From the NCBI GenBank assembly GCA_938075675.1, contig CALJHE010000006.1, positions 1 through 64,000 of the forward strand: DNA of 64,000 bases, given 5' to 3'. Below, in pieces: positions 34,901 through 43,516 of the stretch. The translations under genes and the position numbers were made by a program. The stretch's first letter is position 1. The number at the start of each line of letters is the position of its first letter. The notes under the pieces are model-generated. The model saw only the letters and a list, made by a program, of their open reading frames with translations, did no database searches and had not been told where the DNA came from. Origin of the DNA: Candidatus Poseidoniaceae archaeon (GTDB taxonomy: Archaea; Thermoplasmatota; Poseidoniia; Poseidoniales; Poseidoniaceae).

Positions 34901-35734
34901 AGGGCAATACCAGTTGTATCCTTGGGCAACACCAGTTTCGTTCCATTCGTTAACTTTGAAAGAATCATCACATCCCGTATATTGAATGTTATTTGTTCCG
35001 TCTGTTGGCACACCCTCGGCAGTGATCTGCCAACTGTTGTTTTCGGGACCGGCAGTGTCAAATGTGTTCGGATCAAAGTAATCTGAAGTGCCACTCACTG
35101 TTGTGGAAGAGAAGAATGGCATGTACCATTGGTCTCCAACATGGAGTGGGAAATCATACTTTTCTTTTGCCGGAGAGTAACTTGTATCGAAAGTAATGAC
35201 GCCGATATCCTGAGTGAGGAACCCTGCAGGGAATCCAAATATACATGGCACGAATTTGACATCGAGAGTGAATTTGGAATTGATGACGCCGAGGTCTCGA
35301 ACACGAATTAAATCATCTCCACTGTAATCAATATCCAGCCTGCCTGTAGTTCCATCAAGACTCGCTCCACATGGGTCGCTGTTTGTTGAACTTGAGAATT
35401 GACCCTCAATCAACAACTGGTACGCCAAATTCTGTGTTCCGCTCGTAGAGATGAAGAGCGTATTGTTCAGCGTGTAGGTTGTGTCACCGGTAAGGGTGTT
35501 GAGGGATGCAGACACATTGGCTTGTGCAATCAGTTGAGCGACATCAAACTTGGTCTCATAGACCCACTCATCGCCAATACGCCATGTGGGGACATCGATG
35601 TCTTTGTCCCATCCTTCAGCGTGTTGGATGTTTTGTTCTGAAAGTTCCAGGGCTTGGAACGTTACCATGCTGGATAATGGGGCTGCAAACATGAGAAAAA
35701 TCAATCCAATGACAACTGGGCCTATTCGACTCAT
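31985..35734 (-). CDS. Giant surface protein with PKD/CARDB repeats (second of a tandem pair)
   Basis: Exported, membrane-anchored protein of 1249 residues. ATG 35734 (MSRIGPVVIG) is preferred over 35860 because a signal peptide follows at once. A conserved N-terminal domain starts with DVPTWRIGDEWVYE; a CARDB-like module (AQNRGVLSSPATEIEV ... EDANRSNNDASVDIFIG) follows; then PKD-type units (TLDASGSFDEDGG and several with VTDDDGAKA or TDDDGEASS) run on toward the C-terminus. One transmembrane helix (AIIGILAFIVVVLAAFLL) precedes a proline/glutamine/alanine-rich cytoplasmic tail with GLPQGWTMEQWQHYGEQYL. It is paralogous over its whole length to the upstream gene. Surface-layer or adhesion roles are inferred from the domain set; no enzyme motif was seen. 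Confidence 0.85.
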   Translation of the reverse strand: MSRIGPVVIGLIFLMFAAPLSSMVTFQALELSEQNIQHAEGWDKDIDVPTWRIGDEWVYETKFDVAQLIAQANVSASLNTLTGDTTYTLNNTLFISTSGTQNLAYQLLIEGQFSSSTNSDPCGASLDGTTGRLDIDYSGDDLIRVRDLGVINSKFTLDVKFVPCIFGFPAGFLTQDIGVITFDTSYSPAKEKYDFPLHVGDQWYMPFFSSTTVSGTSDYFDPNTFDTAGPENNSWQITAEGVPTDGTNNIQYTGCDDSFKVNEWNETGVAQGYNWYCPAVRYNSWMRVSNAAGFTIDWLLKTYNPADSYGFTETSTPGTRNLAVDIDLQFLATLPDSEQMLTATYETSPGAVPQANTNMQVRYESNNLLANPMTDGSGIVNYTLNVSDGMDTTPSSDDYSSNGVIVWDPVNKIIGATTVVIDLNVVAIDLVAQSDSIIVTRTRGNDTVTLNQAIGYAALPEDVLTFSIPAQNRGVLSSPATEIEVITPDGTNIRESVPAIPSYSEQRITVNWTVPADAAIGDQSLSFTVDPDELVTEDANRSNNDASVDIFIGRAPTASFTYDEGEYTFDNVTLDASGSFDEDGGSVSCRFELESKPGLFEVLEAPNCVTHWNWSDDGDWMVKVIVFDEELDEDIIETNVTILNRAPYLNLSMLESIDVETQITIDATDSGDIDSISPSGQQVTVSWPNLNCQEGLTQPTCTFTPMGEGPVLITAVATDDDGATTIVNTTLDVLNIAPTLAYPELYLGGMNMTPDSAGMWELNEDEVALLRIVGSDTLSDRDDLNIEWIPSDLIENWSEVTKGPSSAATVSWPLSGVHTIQVSAYDNDGARSDVRTAMVKVNNVAPTISGLGSSIPIFEDDNLTLSVEVSDTASDLDSLEVCWDTDSMIDSDSDGNMVNDCETQGTEMTMSWATRGIRQITATVTDDDGAKALTSVNVSVQNLAPSATITNSSNVFELMEGDNITLSGVTSRETTSDKLTLQYDWDSDLIDSDLDGQMTGEIDYSGMEYTLTNLEPGQWTFTLTVTDDDGEASSSSITLTVTEQPADGFIETVSEAIGSVPTAIIGILAFIVVVLAAFLLITRSKPEEVDDKYSAFTAVPTMEPPGLATQPDYATQQPSYAAEAPAQTDMYAAQPIADPYAQPAADPYATYNPAPTQQANDALAALSAFSEPVAQQPVEPVAAPAPQAGPPLPSSGLPQGWTMEQWQHYGEQYLSAQMGQSASTQPTTTNTPSTSASTDMSGFLDDLDL

Positions 35735-35766
35735 AGTACTCCGAAAGCGTCCTCCTACTTGAGAGG

Positions 35767-35798
35767 CTTGATTCTCCGTCCCGTAGGGACGATTCAAG
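35767..35798. terminator. Hairpin between the tandem surface-protein genes
   Basis: CGTCCC (35777-35782) pairs with GGGACG (35786-35791) around a 3-nt loop, extended by CTTGA/TCAAG arms. It begins at the stop codon of the upstream gene (35794-35796) and lies before the next start. It could be a processing or partial termination signal. No T-tract is present, so the terminator label is tentative. Confidence 0.35.
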
Positions 35799-38700
35799 GA
35801 TGAGATGCTTGCGCATCGAGATATTGTTGCCCGTAATGTGACCATTGTTCCGCAGTCCATCCTTCGGGCAACCCGGCATCTGGAATCGGTGGGCCTTGTT
35901 CGATGAGCGGCACGGTGGCCGGTTCTTCTGTTGCAGGAAGGGTTGGTATTGGATCGTTGATTTGAACAACCTCTTCTCCGGTTGAAAACATTTGAGTTGA
36001 AGGGGGAGTTGCTGGGCGTCGAGATTGCACTTGGTCGAGAAGTGCCTGAGTTTCAAATTCACGCTCAGTAGGGTCTTCACCAGCGATTTCTGCATTTTGC
36101 CATGGGTCGTCCGATTCCTTCTTTTTCCCCCGGCGTGTCAAGAGTGCCAAAACGAACAATGCTGAAAGCAGTAAGCCAAGTTGAGCAAGAGGATTTGCGT
36201 CTTCGCCGATGAATGCTGCACTTACCTCTTCAATTGATGTTCGTTCAGGTGCTGCAACAACAATCGACATGGTGGATTGTCCGGGACGTTCCGGATTTTC
36301 ATCCCACGCCATGGCTTTCACACGAACAGTGCCCGAATCTCGGAAGGTATGGGTCACTGAAGAGCCGATTAAATCTGCATCGTTATCTTTGATGCCGTCG
36401 CCGTTGCTGTCAACGGTGATGTCCAAATCCCATACAATGGTAAGACCGGCAAGGTCATTGAGTGAGTCGATGGTTCGGTCTGCACTCAAATAACATTCTC
36501 GGTAAGCGACACATTCTGTGTTTTGTAATCTCACTATTGGAGGCATGTTCAACACTTCGATGACAAGCACTTCGCTGGATTGTGCTCCGTCATCATCTGT
36601 AACGTGGTAGATGACGGTATGTGAACCGCTTCTGTTCCATGCATAGGTCAAGATATCTCCTGTGATGTCGCAATCATCGTCAGCACCTCCGATGTCATCG
36701 CTGTCGATACCAGGGTCGATGTCCCAGCATTTGACAAGAGAATCAATGTCGCTTGCTGTATCGGTAGAGTTGCCTTCAATCGTTATTGATTGCCCTTCAG
36801 CGATTGGGAGCAAGGATACCAGCGGTTGAATCACTGGAGGGACATTTCGAATGTTGATCCAGCGTTCCTCAATCGCACTGGCCTCTCCATCGTTATCACG
36901 AACTTCCAAGCGGATTGTGTGAAGTCCTGCAGTGTTCCACTGCATTGGGAACGTCGAGGTTCGTCCGCTGAACGTATACATCAACGACGGTTGCTCACCG
37001 TCAGGCCACCATGTATGCGTCAAAGATTCCAAATCATCAACAGAATCGAGACCTTGCCCTTTGACAACAATGGTTTCGTCTTCATCTAAATGCCATATTT
37101 GCTGTTCATCACTTTCGAGGAATTGGTTGTCTTTCTGCAATGCAATGGAAGTTCCGTGAGGCGCTATGTTGGAAAATTGGATTTCAATAGTGGCTGGTGT
37201 AATGGCGTAGTCGTCATCTGTGGCTACGGCTGTAAATGTGTGCAAACCTTCTGTCGGAGCAGTCGTGGTACAAACTCGAGTGTAATATCCTTCGTTACAA
37301 AGGGTGTCTGGCCAATGGACATCGACGGCTCCAGGCCACACATCTTCTGAATCCGAATCGTTGGCAAAGGCATAGAGAGTAATCGGGTGTTCTACTTTCA
37401 CCTCAGTTCTCGAACTGAGGATTTGAATTTCTGGATTTCTATTGGTGATGAGGACATTCATGATTGCAGTTTGTTCATCTTTTTCTTCATCAATGACAGT
37501 GATTTCTACTGGATAAATACCATCGTCAGTCCATGTCCAATTGACCGCACAAGATGCGGAAGGGACGGTTTCCCATGCCCAATTCCTTGAACCATCATCG
37601 TAGGGGATTTTGAATTCGCAGAACACAACACCTCCGTCCTCGTCAAAACTTTCACCGGCTGAGAGTTGAAGTTCCTCCAATGTCATTGCGATTGGGTCGC
37701 TGAACACTGGCGTTGGCAGTCGGCCAACAAACATGGAGATGAGTGCTTGGTTGTTGGTCGAGTTCGCATCTGCGCTGTTGATACCACTCGGGTCTGCTTG
37801 CCATGATACTGGGACAATTCCAATCGCTTGCCCGCTCGGGACCGTCCAAGTAAAGTTCACTTTGTGAGCCTCATAGGTGGCCAGTGAAGGGAGTGGATGG
37901 GATGAGGTCTGTCCATCTGGCTGTGTTATGGACATGGTCGTCGGAGTGCTGGAAGAAAGTCCTCTGTTTTGGACTGCGACTTCGATAAGCAATTCATCTC
38001 CCGGCAATATATTCCAACCTGAAAGGGAATTCAATTCAGTACGTACTCCACTTCGATTTCGCAGAACTTTGCCAAAATCCTCACTTGCAATCAAATCGAG
38101 TCCAATCAGATATTCATCAAGTGTGATTGTGGTCGAGCCAACAGCAGTTCCAAACGATGAAGTTGCACTTGGTTGGATTCTTGCTACGATACCGTGGCTT
38201 GCCCAATCAAATGCTGACTCTGAAGCATCTTTTTTATCGCCCATGTCTATTTCGAAAAAAGCACTCCCATTGCTTTCAGTAGTTGCTAATTGCACGAGGC
38301 CCGTTGCTTCATGATGGACCTCAACAGGTATTCCGTTCGTTGTTGAAAAGCAGCTTGCAGATGCATTCACCCAAACGCCGATGGGAGTATTGAGTGCGGT
38401 GATTTCGCTTTCCAGTTCGACCATCAAGCATTCGTCCCGAGTTCCAGGATTGTTGTACTGATCAACTCCTGTAGAATCGAGTGGGATGTATTGTTTAAGT
38501 CGGAAATCAATGACAAGCCCAATATCATCTTCAGTGTGTAACCAAGCAAAGTTCCTCGCTTCGGGGCAATACCAACGGTAACCACTTGCCTCGCCATCGC
38601 TGTTCACTGAGGTCAGTTCGTAGGAAGCGTTGCATCCGCCGTACCCGATTGTTTGCCCATAGTCGTTACGAGGTCTTCCTGTATCGGTGACTTCCCAAGT

Positions 38701-39393
38701 AGTGCTGTTGGTATCTGTTGTCGGGACTGGAAACGGTGTAATGTAATCGCTTGAGCCGGACCAAGCAGTCGATGCAGTCGTGGTTGTAGTCCATTGTTCA
38801 TTTGCTCGAATTGGGAAATCATAGACTTCGTTTACCGGACTGTACGTGTTGGTAATGGTGATGTCTCCAAGAATTTGGGCGAGGCTTGAAAGTCCGTAAG
38901 GGACGAACCGAATGTACAATTCCAAATCACTGCGCATGGATGAAAGATCGCTTACTCTGAGGTATTCAGTTTGTTTGAATGTGATAAACACGTTTCCAGT
39001 GTATCCCTCTAGTGATACACCCGACTTGTCATAGTTTGCGGAAGTCTGTAGGGTATACGCCAAGACAGACATGTTGTCAACTGAACGCTCTGTAATGGCC
39101 ATCACCTGTACAGTGGTATCACCGTAAATCTCGCCTACAGTTGCTTGAACTCCAGAATCGGTAACCAGTTTTGTTGGGTCAAAGGTTCCTGAATATATCC
39201 ACTTATCACCTACTCTCCATGTTGGTACATCACTCACTCCTGGGTTTTCTGATGAAAACTTCGGTGACTCGGCCTTGTCCAACAACGGTTGCGATAGCAT
39301 TGGTTGAGTTGTTGCTAAGCACAGCAAAGCCACAAGCATCAAAGGAGATGCCAAGCGGAGCGACCATGTGCCCATGTTGGGCCACAATCGCAA
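35794..39393 (-). CDS. Giant surface protein with PKD/CARDB repeats (first of a tandem pair)
   Basis: Exported membrane-anchored protein of 1199 residues with a signal peptide (LASPLMLVALLCLATTQPML). Start is ATG 39393, or Met7 at 39375. The order matches its downstream neighbour: N-terminal domain DVPTWRVGDKWIYSG, a region with NEVYDFPIRANEQW and GYRWYCPEARNFAW, a CARDB-like module (NRGLSSSTPTTMSI ... DANSTNNQALISMFVG), and PKD-like units (SAGESFDEDGG, VTDDDGAQS). One transmembrane helix (LGLLLSALFVLALL) is followed by a basic stop-transfer RRGKKK. The tail has a C-terminal GLPEGWTAEQWSHYGQQYL. Full-length similarity shows a tandem duplication. An enzyme activity is not visible; binding or surface-layer function is inferred. 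Confidence 0.85.
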   Translation of the reverse strand: MRLWPNMGTWSLRLASPLMLVALLCLATTQPMLSQPLLDKAESPKFSSENPGVSDVPTWRVGDKWIYSGTFDPTKLVTDSGVQATVGEIYGDTTVQVMAITERSVDNMSVLAYTLQTSANYDKSGVSLEGYTGNVFITFKQTEYLRVSDLSSMRSDLELYIRFVPYGLSSLAQILGDITITNTYSPVNEVYDFPIRANEQWTTTTTASTAWSGSSDYITPFPVPTTDTNSTTWEVTDTGRPRNDYGQTIGYGGCNASYELTSVNSDGEASGYRWYCPEARNFAWLHTEDDIGLVIDFRLKQYIPLDSTGVDQYNNPGTRDECLMVELESEITALNTPIGVWVNASASCFSTTNGIPVEVHHEATGLVQLATTESNGSAFFEIDMGDKKDASESAFDWASHGIVARIQPSATSSFGTAVGSTTITLDEYLIGLDLIASEDFGKVLRNRSGVRTELNSLSGWNILPGDELLIEVAVQNRGLSSSTPTTMSITQPDGQTSSHPLPSLATYEAHKVNFTWTVPSGQAIGIVPVSWQADPSGINSADANSTNNQALISMFVGRLPTPVFSDPIAMTLEELQLSAGESFDEDGGVVFCEFKIPYDDGSRNWAWETVPSASCAVNWTWTDDGIYPVEITVIDEEKDEQTAIMNVLITNRNPEIQILSSRTEVKVEHPITLYAFANDSDSEDVWPGAVDVHWPDTLCNEGYYTRVCTTTAPTEGLHTFTAVATDDDYAITPATIEIQFSNIAPHGTSIALQKDNQFLESDEQQIWHLDEDETIVVKGQGLDSVDDLESLTHTWWPDGEQPSLMYTFSGRTSTFPMQWNTAGLHTIRLEVRDNDGEASAIEERWINIRNVPPVIQPLVSLLPIAEGQSITIEGNSTDTASDIDSLVKCWDIDPGIDSDDIGGADDDCDITGDILTYAWNRSGSHTVIYHVTDDDGAQSSEVLVIEVLNMPPIVRLQNTECVAYRECYLSADRTIDSLNDLAGLTIVWDLDITVDSNGDGIKDNDADLIGSSVTHTFRDSGTVRVKAMAWDENPERPGQSTMSIVVAAPERTSIEEVSAAFIGEDANPLAQLGLLLSALFVLALLTRRGKKKESDDPWQNAEIAGEDPTEREFETQALLDQVQSRRPATPPSTQMFSTGEEVVQINDPIPTLPATEEPATVPLIEQGPPIPDAGLPEGWTAEQWSHYGQQYLDAQASHP

Positions 39394-39430
39394 TAGGACA
39401 TCAAGACTTCTCTCAAACTCTTAGGCGAAC

Positions 39431-40045
39431 TCAGAGAAGGTCAGCCAATTCGTCTTTGATAATTTCGACGGCTTCGAGGATTTCGTCCTTGTGACGTGCA
39501 CCGGTGATAACCATTTTTCCGCTGCCGAAAATCAAGCAGACAACCTTCGGATAGTCAAGTCGGTAAATCAAGCCTGGGAATTGTTCTGGTTCGTACTCGA
39601 CCTTATCGAAGGGCAAGTGGAAGGTGAGGTTGTTGAGGTTGAGTTTTCGAGGGACTCCAGCGAGTGGTTCGTTGGTAAATTTGTCGTTTCCATCGTAGTC
39701 TTCTGGGTAGTGAAGTGCATAGGTTGCAACCATGTTTTGAACTTCAATTTCGACTTGGTCCAAGTCCCAAGTTTCAATTCCAGCATTACGGAGGTCTGCA
39801 ATCATTCTTTCGATTCCAGTTTCGATGTTTGCTTCGTCTTTACCACCGGTACAAACTGCACGACCGGATCGGAACATGAGGATAGCAAGTTTTGGATCGG
39901 TGACTCGGTAAACGACACCAGGGAATTGCTCTGGCTCGTATTCACAATTGAGCTGGATTGCAATATCCGGCAAATCGAGTTCTTCAGCGACACGGGTGCT
40001 CGCTACAACATTCACTACAGTTAGACGTTCTTCATCGGTTGTCAT
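39431..40045 (-). CDS. tbp: TATA-binding protein
   Basis: Archaeal general transcription factor that bends promoter DNA at the TATA box to recruit TFB and RNA polymerase. Of 204 residues from ATG 40045 (MTTDEERLTVVNVVAS), two imperfect repeats of about 90 residues are visible. Each contains an EPEQFPGVVYR/EPEQFPGLIYR motif followed by a strand with FRSGRAVCTGG or FGSGKMVITGA. This two-fold repeat is diagnostic. The C-terminal helix ends ELADLL. An upstream extension in the same frame (to 40168) overlaps the promoter and is not coding. A strong TATA box lies about 27 nt upstream, so the mRNA is probably leaderless and TBP could influence its own promoter. Confidence 0.95.
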   Translation of the reverse strand: MTTDEERLTVVNVVASTRVAEELDLPDIAIQLNCEYEPEQFPGVVYRVTDPKLAILMFRSGRAVCTGGKDEANIETGIERMIADLRNAGIETWDLDQVEIEVQNMVATYALHYPEDYDGNDKFTNEPLAGVPRKLNLNNLTFHLPFDKVEYEPEQFPGLIYRLDYPKVVCLIFGSGKMVITGARHKDEILEAVEIIKDELADLL

Positions 40046-40066
40046 GATAGGCCCATATATAACGAC

Positions 40067-40076
40067 TATATAAAAA
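40067..40076 (-). promoter_or_regulatory. TATA box of the TBP gene
   Basis: On the minus strand this reads TTTTTATATA. Its centre is about 27 nt upstream of ATG 40045, the spacing of archaeal TATA to transcription start, which implies a leaderless tbp mRNA. A second AT-rich stretch lies at 40055-40061. Confidence 0.6.
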
Positions 40077-40128
40077 GAAGGCAGGCACCTTACCGCATTC
40101 TTGCAGCAAAAAGAGCCTACTGCGGCGG

Positions 40129-41313
40129 TTATTCTTTCCCAGTCGCCCACAGAGGCATATTCTCGCACTCGTCAATGGTTAAGCCGGCGTTGCCAAACCT
40201 AGAAATCAGTGTTCTTCCCCCTGCCAATTCAATCGCTTCACTGGTTTGTTTTGGGTATCGTGTGAGTGCAACCATGCATCCACCTCCACCCGCTCCAGTG
40301 AGTTTAGCGCCGAGTGAAGTGGGTGCTGCCGCCCGAATGAGTGATTCGAGTTCAGGACACGACACGCCAAGGCCTTGAAGCATAATCTGATTCTCCATCA
40401 TCGCTCTTCCCACTGCCTCGTAGTCACCCTCTTTGAGCGCTTGAATACCTCGCCGTGCAATCACTCCAATGGTTTGAATTTCTTTGATACGCTCAGGCTT
40501 TGCTGCGATGGCTGCAGCGACTTTTGCCACTTGGTTTGATGTTGGAGCGTAAACGCCTGTGTTTCCGATAACCAGATACAAGTCTTCAGTCGTGTTTGGC
40601 AAGTTGACCGAGTGAAGATGCCATGTCCGTTCTCCATCCTCCATGTTGAGGCTGCGTGTGTACAGGTACTCGACATCATTTTCCACGGTATCGCTTAGCA
40701 AAACTACGCCTCCATGAGCACACGTTGAGGCATCCATCGGTGAAGCCCTGCCGGCTTGAGCCACTGCTTCTACAGCGTGAGCGAGTAGGGCGCATTCATC
40801 GAGAGATGTGACTTCTTTGCCGTGAACATAATGCTTCACGGATGTTCCGGATTGTTGCGATGAGAGTTCGCGATTTTCTACCGTGTAAACATCGCTGTTG
40901 TCAATCGAACTCGCATAGCCTTCTGCCCATGTCGCTGGATTTTGCAAGTCATCGGTCGATGTGTACCAGCGACCACGAGCGCATCGCAATGCCGCACTTG
41001 CGGCAACTGAAAGTGCGGCTGATGAGCCAAGACCTGATGCTGGAGGGATGTCTCCATTGACTTGGATGGTGATGCCTGGTGCGCCCTGGGATGTTTGCCA
41101 GAGGCGATTACGTAGTGCCTGAACATGAGGGTGCTTTCTCGAATCAAATTGCATTCCATCAATTTTCCAAGGTGTTTCACCGGTTTGAACGGATTCGAGC
41201 GTCACAGAAATACGTTGCTCGATTGCCACCGCAACAGCGGGCTCGCCGTACACCACTGCATGTTCGCCGAACAGGATACATTTTCCTGGTGCGCTTGCTG
41301 TAACTCGGCCCAT
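40129..41313 (-). CDS. mvk: Mevalonate kinase
   Basis: GHMP kinase phosphorylating mevalonate in the mevalonate route to archaeal isoprenoid lipids. From ATG 41313 (MGRVTASAPGKCILFGEHAVVYGEP) it has 394 residues. The N-terminal motif APGKCILFGEHAVVYG is diagnostic. The ATP-binding GHMP motif is PPASGLGSSAAL, and the C-terminal GHMP motif is TGAGGGGCMVAL. The catalytic aspartate region is near MDASTCAHGG. An upstream in-frame start at 41367 would add 18 residues that do not match the family. It sits 83 nt upstream of the tbp gene start, on the same strand, and diverges from the Fe-S oxidoreductase. Length is slightly above the archaeal norm of about 320. Confidence 0.9.
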   Translation of the reverse strand: MGRVTASAPGKCILFGEHAVVYGEPAVAVAIEQRISVTLESVQTGETPWKIDGMQFDSRKHPHVQALRNRLWQTSQGAPGITIQVNGDIPPASGLGSSAALSVAASAALRCARGRWYTSTDDLQNPATWAEGYASSIDNSDVYTVENRELSSQQSGTSVKHYVHGKEVTSLDECALLAHAVEAVAQAGRASPMDASTCAHGGVVLLSDTVENDVEYLYTRSLNMEDGERTWHLHSVNLPNTTEDLYLVIGNTGVYAPTSNQVAKVAAAIAAKPERIKEIQTIGVIARRGIQALKEGDYEAVGRAMMENQIMLQGLGVSCPELESLIRAAAPTSLGAKLTGAGGGGCMVALTRYPKQTSEAIELAGGRTLISRFGNAGLTIDECENMPLWATGKE

Positions 41314-41457
41314 GATGTCCCCTTCGTGTTCACGAAGAACCTTCGCTTCATATCCCTTGTTCTTCATTCACTGCCATTGAACGAGAATTGTCGGTGCATT
41401 GAAGGGATGAGCGCGTCTGCCATTACCTACGGGAATCCTCCCTTGAGATGAGTTACC

Positions 41458-43497
41458 ATGGAACATCCGTTGACAATGAGTTATGGCCCAGTTTCTGGAT
41501 GGATACTTCTCTTGCTTCTCGGAGGTATTTCGGGAGGATTCTTCCTCTATCAAGTCGTTAAGGCTTCACGTTTGGTTCTCAAAGGGGCTCCAGACAACCG
41601 CTTTGACAACTGGGGTGCTCGAATTATGGAAGTCCTCACGGGATGGCTCGGTCAAAAGAAAGTCCTCAAAGACCGTGTTGCAGGCGGCATCCACGTCCTC
41701 ATGTTCTGGGGCTTCCTCATGCTATCAACCGATATGTTTGACCTTGCCACAGCGAACTGGTTTTCTCATAATGTTCTTCCAGATCTCATCCGAGGGCCGT
41801 GGAATCTTATTGTTGAGACGGGGTACACCATTGCATTGGTTGGTTGCGTTGCTGCGTTAACCCGGCGTGTTGCCTTCACTCCGGAGAAACTCAAAGGGAA
41901 GTCGCAGCTTGAAGGAAACGCTATCTTGTTACTCATCATGACCATCACGGTTACATCGTTCTTCGTCGAAGCAGGCGAATCAACGGTTTCCTCGACTTGG
42001 GAGCCAATCGGCTATTGGGTTGCTTCTACTATTGGACCAACAACATCGCTTGTTGTAGGCGCTTATTGGATGCACATGCTTGCCATCTCGACGTTTTTGT
42101 TCTTGATTCCACTGTCAAAACACATGCACTTGGTCATGGCGTTCCCGAATGTATTCTTCCACGACATGCGCCCAATGGGCACGATGGAGCCTCTCGCACG
42201 AGGCGAAGACGGCAAGGCTGTTTCGCTTGAAGAACTCGACATCGAATCCTTTGGTACGGTCAACTACACTGACTTGACCTGGCGCAATCTCATCGATGGA
42301 TGGGCCTGCACATCATGTGCTCGCTGTCAAGATGTCTGCCCTGCGTATGCATCTGGAAAAGCACTCAACCCAATGCAAATCATCCACGATGTGCGCCATT
42401 ATGCCAACGACAATTCCACAGTCCTTCTCGCCGGTGAAACTCCTGAACAGGATATTATTGCTCGATTCGGTGAAGACGCTATTTGGGCGTGCACGACCTG
42501 TCATGCATGTGTTGAAGCCTGCCCGATTTACATCGATCATGTTCCCAAATTGACCGATGCTCGCCGTCACTTGATGATGGAGAGAATGGAGTTTGATGAG
42601 TCCGTAGAGGATACCGTCATGCCACTCATGGCAACCATCGAAAACTTGGAGTCCGACTCCAACCCGTACGGTCTGCCTGCTCACGAGCGTGGCGATTGGG
42701 CTGCTGATTTAGACGTCAAGGTTGCAGAACCTGCAGAATACATCTACTTCGCAGGATGCGCTGCTTCGTTCGATGAACGCAACAAAAAGGTGGCTAGAGA
42801 CACAATTAGTGTGATGAAAGAAGCAGGATTAGATGTCGGTATTCTCGGAATGCAGGAAGGATGCAGCGGTGATGCTGCACGCCGTGCTGGAAACGAATAT
42901 CTTTTCCAGATGCTGGCTGAAACCAACCTTGAAACATTCGAAGAAATCGGTGTCAAAAAGATTGTAGCTTCTTGCCCACACTGTTTCCATACTCTTGGCA
43001 AAGAATACAAGGACTATGGCGGAGAGGACATCGAAGTTATGCACCACTCTCAACTCATCAACCATTTGCAAAAGGAAGGGAAGTTGCCTCAGCCTCAACA
43101 CGACGGCTCAGTTACCTATCACGATCCGTGCTACCTTGGTCGTATTGGCGGTGAACTCGATGCGCCTCGTGATGCAATTGGAGGCGTCGCAGTCGAAGCT
43201 GAACGGCACGGTAAGGATTCGTTCTGTTGCGGCGCAGGTGGCGCTCAAATGTGGATGGAAGAACACGTCGATGACGACCATGACCGGGTCAACATCATTC
43301 GTTCAAAGGAACTTGCTCAGACCGGTGCTGAAACCGTCGCAGTCGGTTGTCCATTCTGTTCGACCATGGTCACAGATGGACTCAGTGCCATCGGTTCTGA
43401 AATGGAAGTCAAAGATATCGCAGAAATTGTTTGGGAACAAATCAAAGCCAACGATGCTGCAATTGAAGCCAAAAAGGCCGAAACTGCTGATGCTTGA
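41458..43497 (+). CDS. Membrane Fe-S/heme oxidoreductase with CCG domains (ETF:quinone oxidoreductase type)
   Basis: A 679-residue membrane enzyme. The first ~235 residues hold five hydrophobic helices with histidines placed as in NarI-like cytochrome b domains (for example GIHVLMFWGFLML and YWMHMLAISTFLFLIPLSKHMHLVMAF). Two [4Fe-4S] ferredoxin motifs follow, CTSCARCQDVCP near residue 283 and CTTCHACVEACP near 344. Two CCG-type cysteine domains end the protein (GCSGDAARR with SCPHC; DPCYLGR, FCCGAGG and GCPFC), as in HdrD/GlpC. This architecture matches proteins shown in bacteria to pass electrons from ETF, reduced by acyl-CoA dehydrogenases, to menaquinone. It fits with FadD and IcmF in the window. 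The electron donor here is inferred, not seen. Confidence 0.85.
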   Translation: MEHPLTMSYGPVSGWILLLLLGGISGGFFLYQVVKASRLVLKGAPDNRFDNWGARIMEVLTGWLGQKKVLKDRVAGGIHVLMFWGFLMLSTDMFDLATANWFSHNVLPDLIRGPWNLIVETGYTIALVGCVAALTRRVAFTPEKLKGKSQLEGNAILLLIMTITVTSFFVEAGESTVSSTWEPIGYWVASTIGPTTSLVVGAYWMHMLAISTFLFLIPLSKHMHLVMAFPNVFFHDMRPMGTMEPLARGEDGKAVSLEELDIESFGTVNYTDLTWRNLIDGWACTSCARCQDVCPAYASGKALNPMQIIHDVRHYANDNSTVLLAGETPEQDIIARFGEDAIWACTTCHACVEACPIYIDHVPKLTDARRHLMMERMEFDESVEDTVMPLMATIENLESDSNPYGLPAHERGDWAADLDVKVAEPAEYIYFAGCAASFDERNKKVARDTISVMKEAGLDVGILGMQEGCSGDAARRAGNEYLFQMLAETNLETFEEIGVKKIVASCPHCFHTLGKEYKDYGGEDIEVMHHSQLINHLQKEGKLPQPQHDGSVTYHDPCYLGRIGGELDAPRDAIGGVAVEAERHGKDSFCCGAGGAQMWMEEHVDDDHDRVNIIRSKELAQTGAETVAVGCPFCSTMVTDGLSAIGSEMEVKDIAEIVWEQIKANDAAIEAKKAETADA

Positions 43498-43505
43498 GCA
43501 CCATT

Positions 43506-43511
43506 GAGGTG
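43506..43511 (+). promoter_or_regulatory. Shine-Dalgarno site supporting the GTG start of mutY
   Basis: GAGGTG lies 5 nt before GTG 43517, in the 19-nt gap after the oxidoreductase gene. It decides for the GTG start and suggests the two genes share a transcript. Confidence 0.55.
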
Positions 43512-43516
43512 GCACA

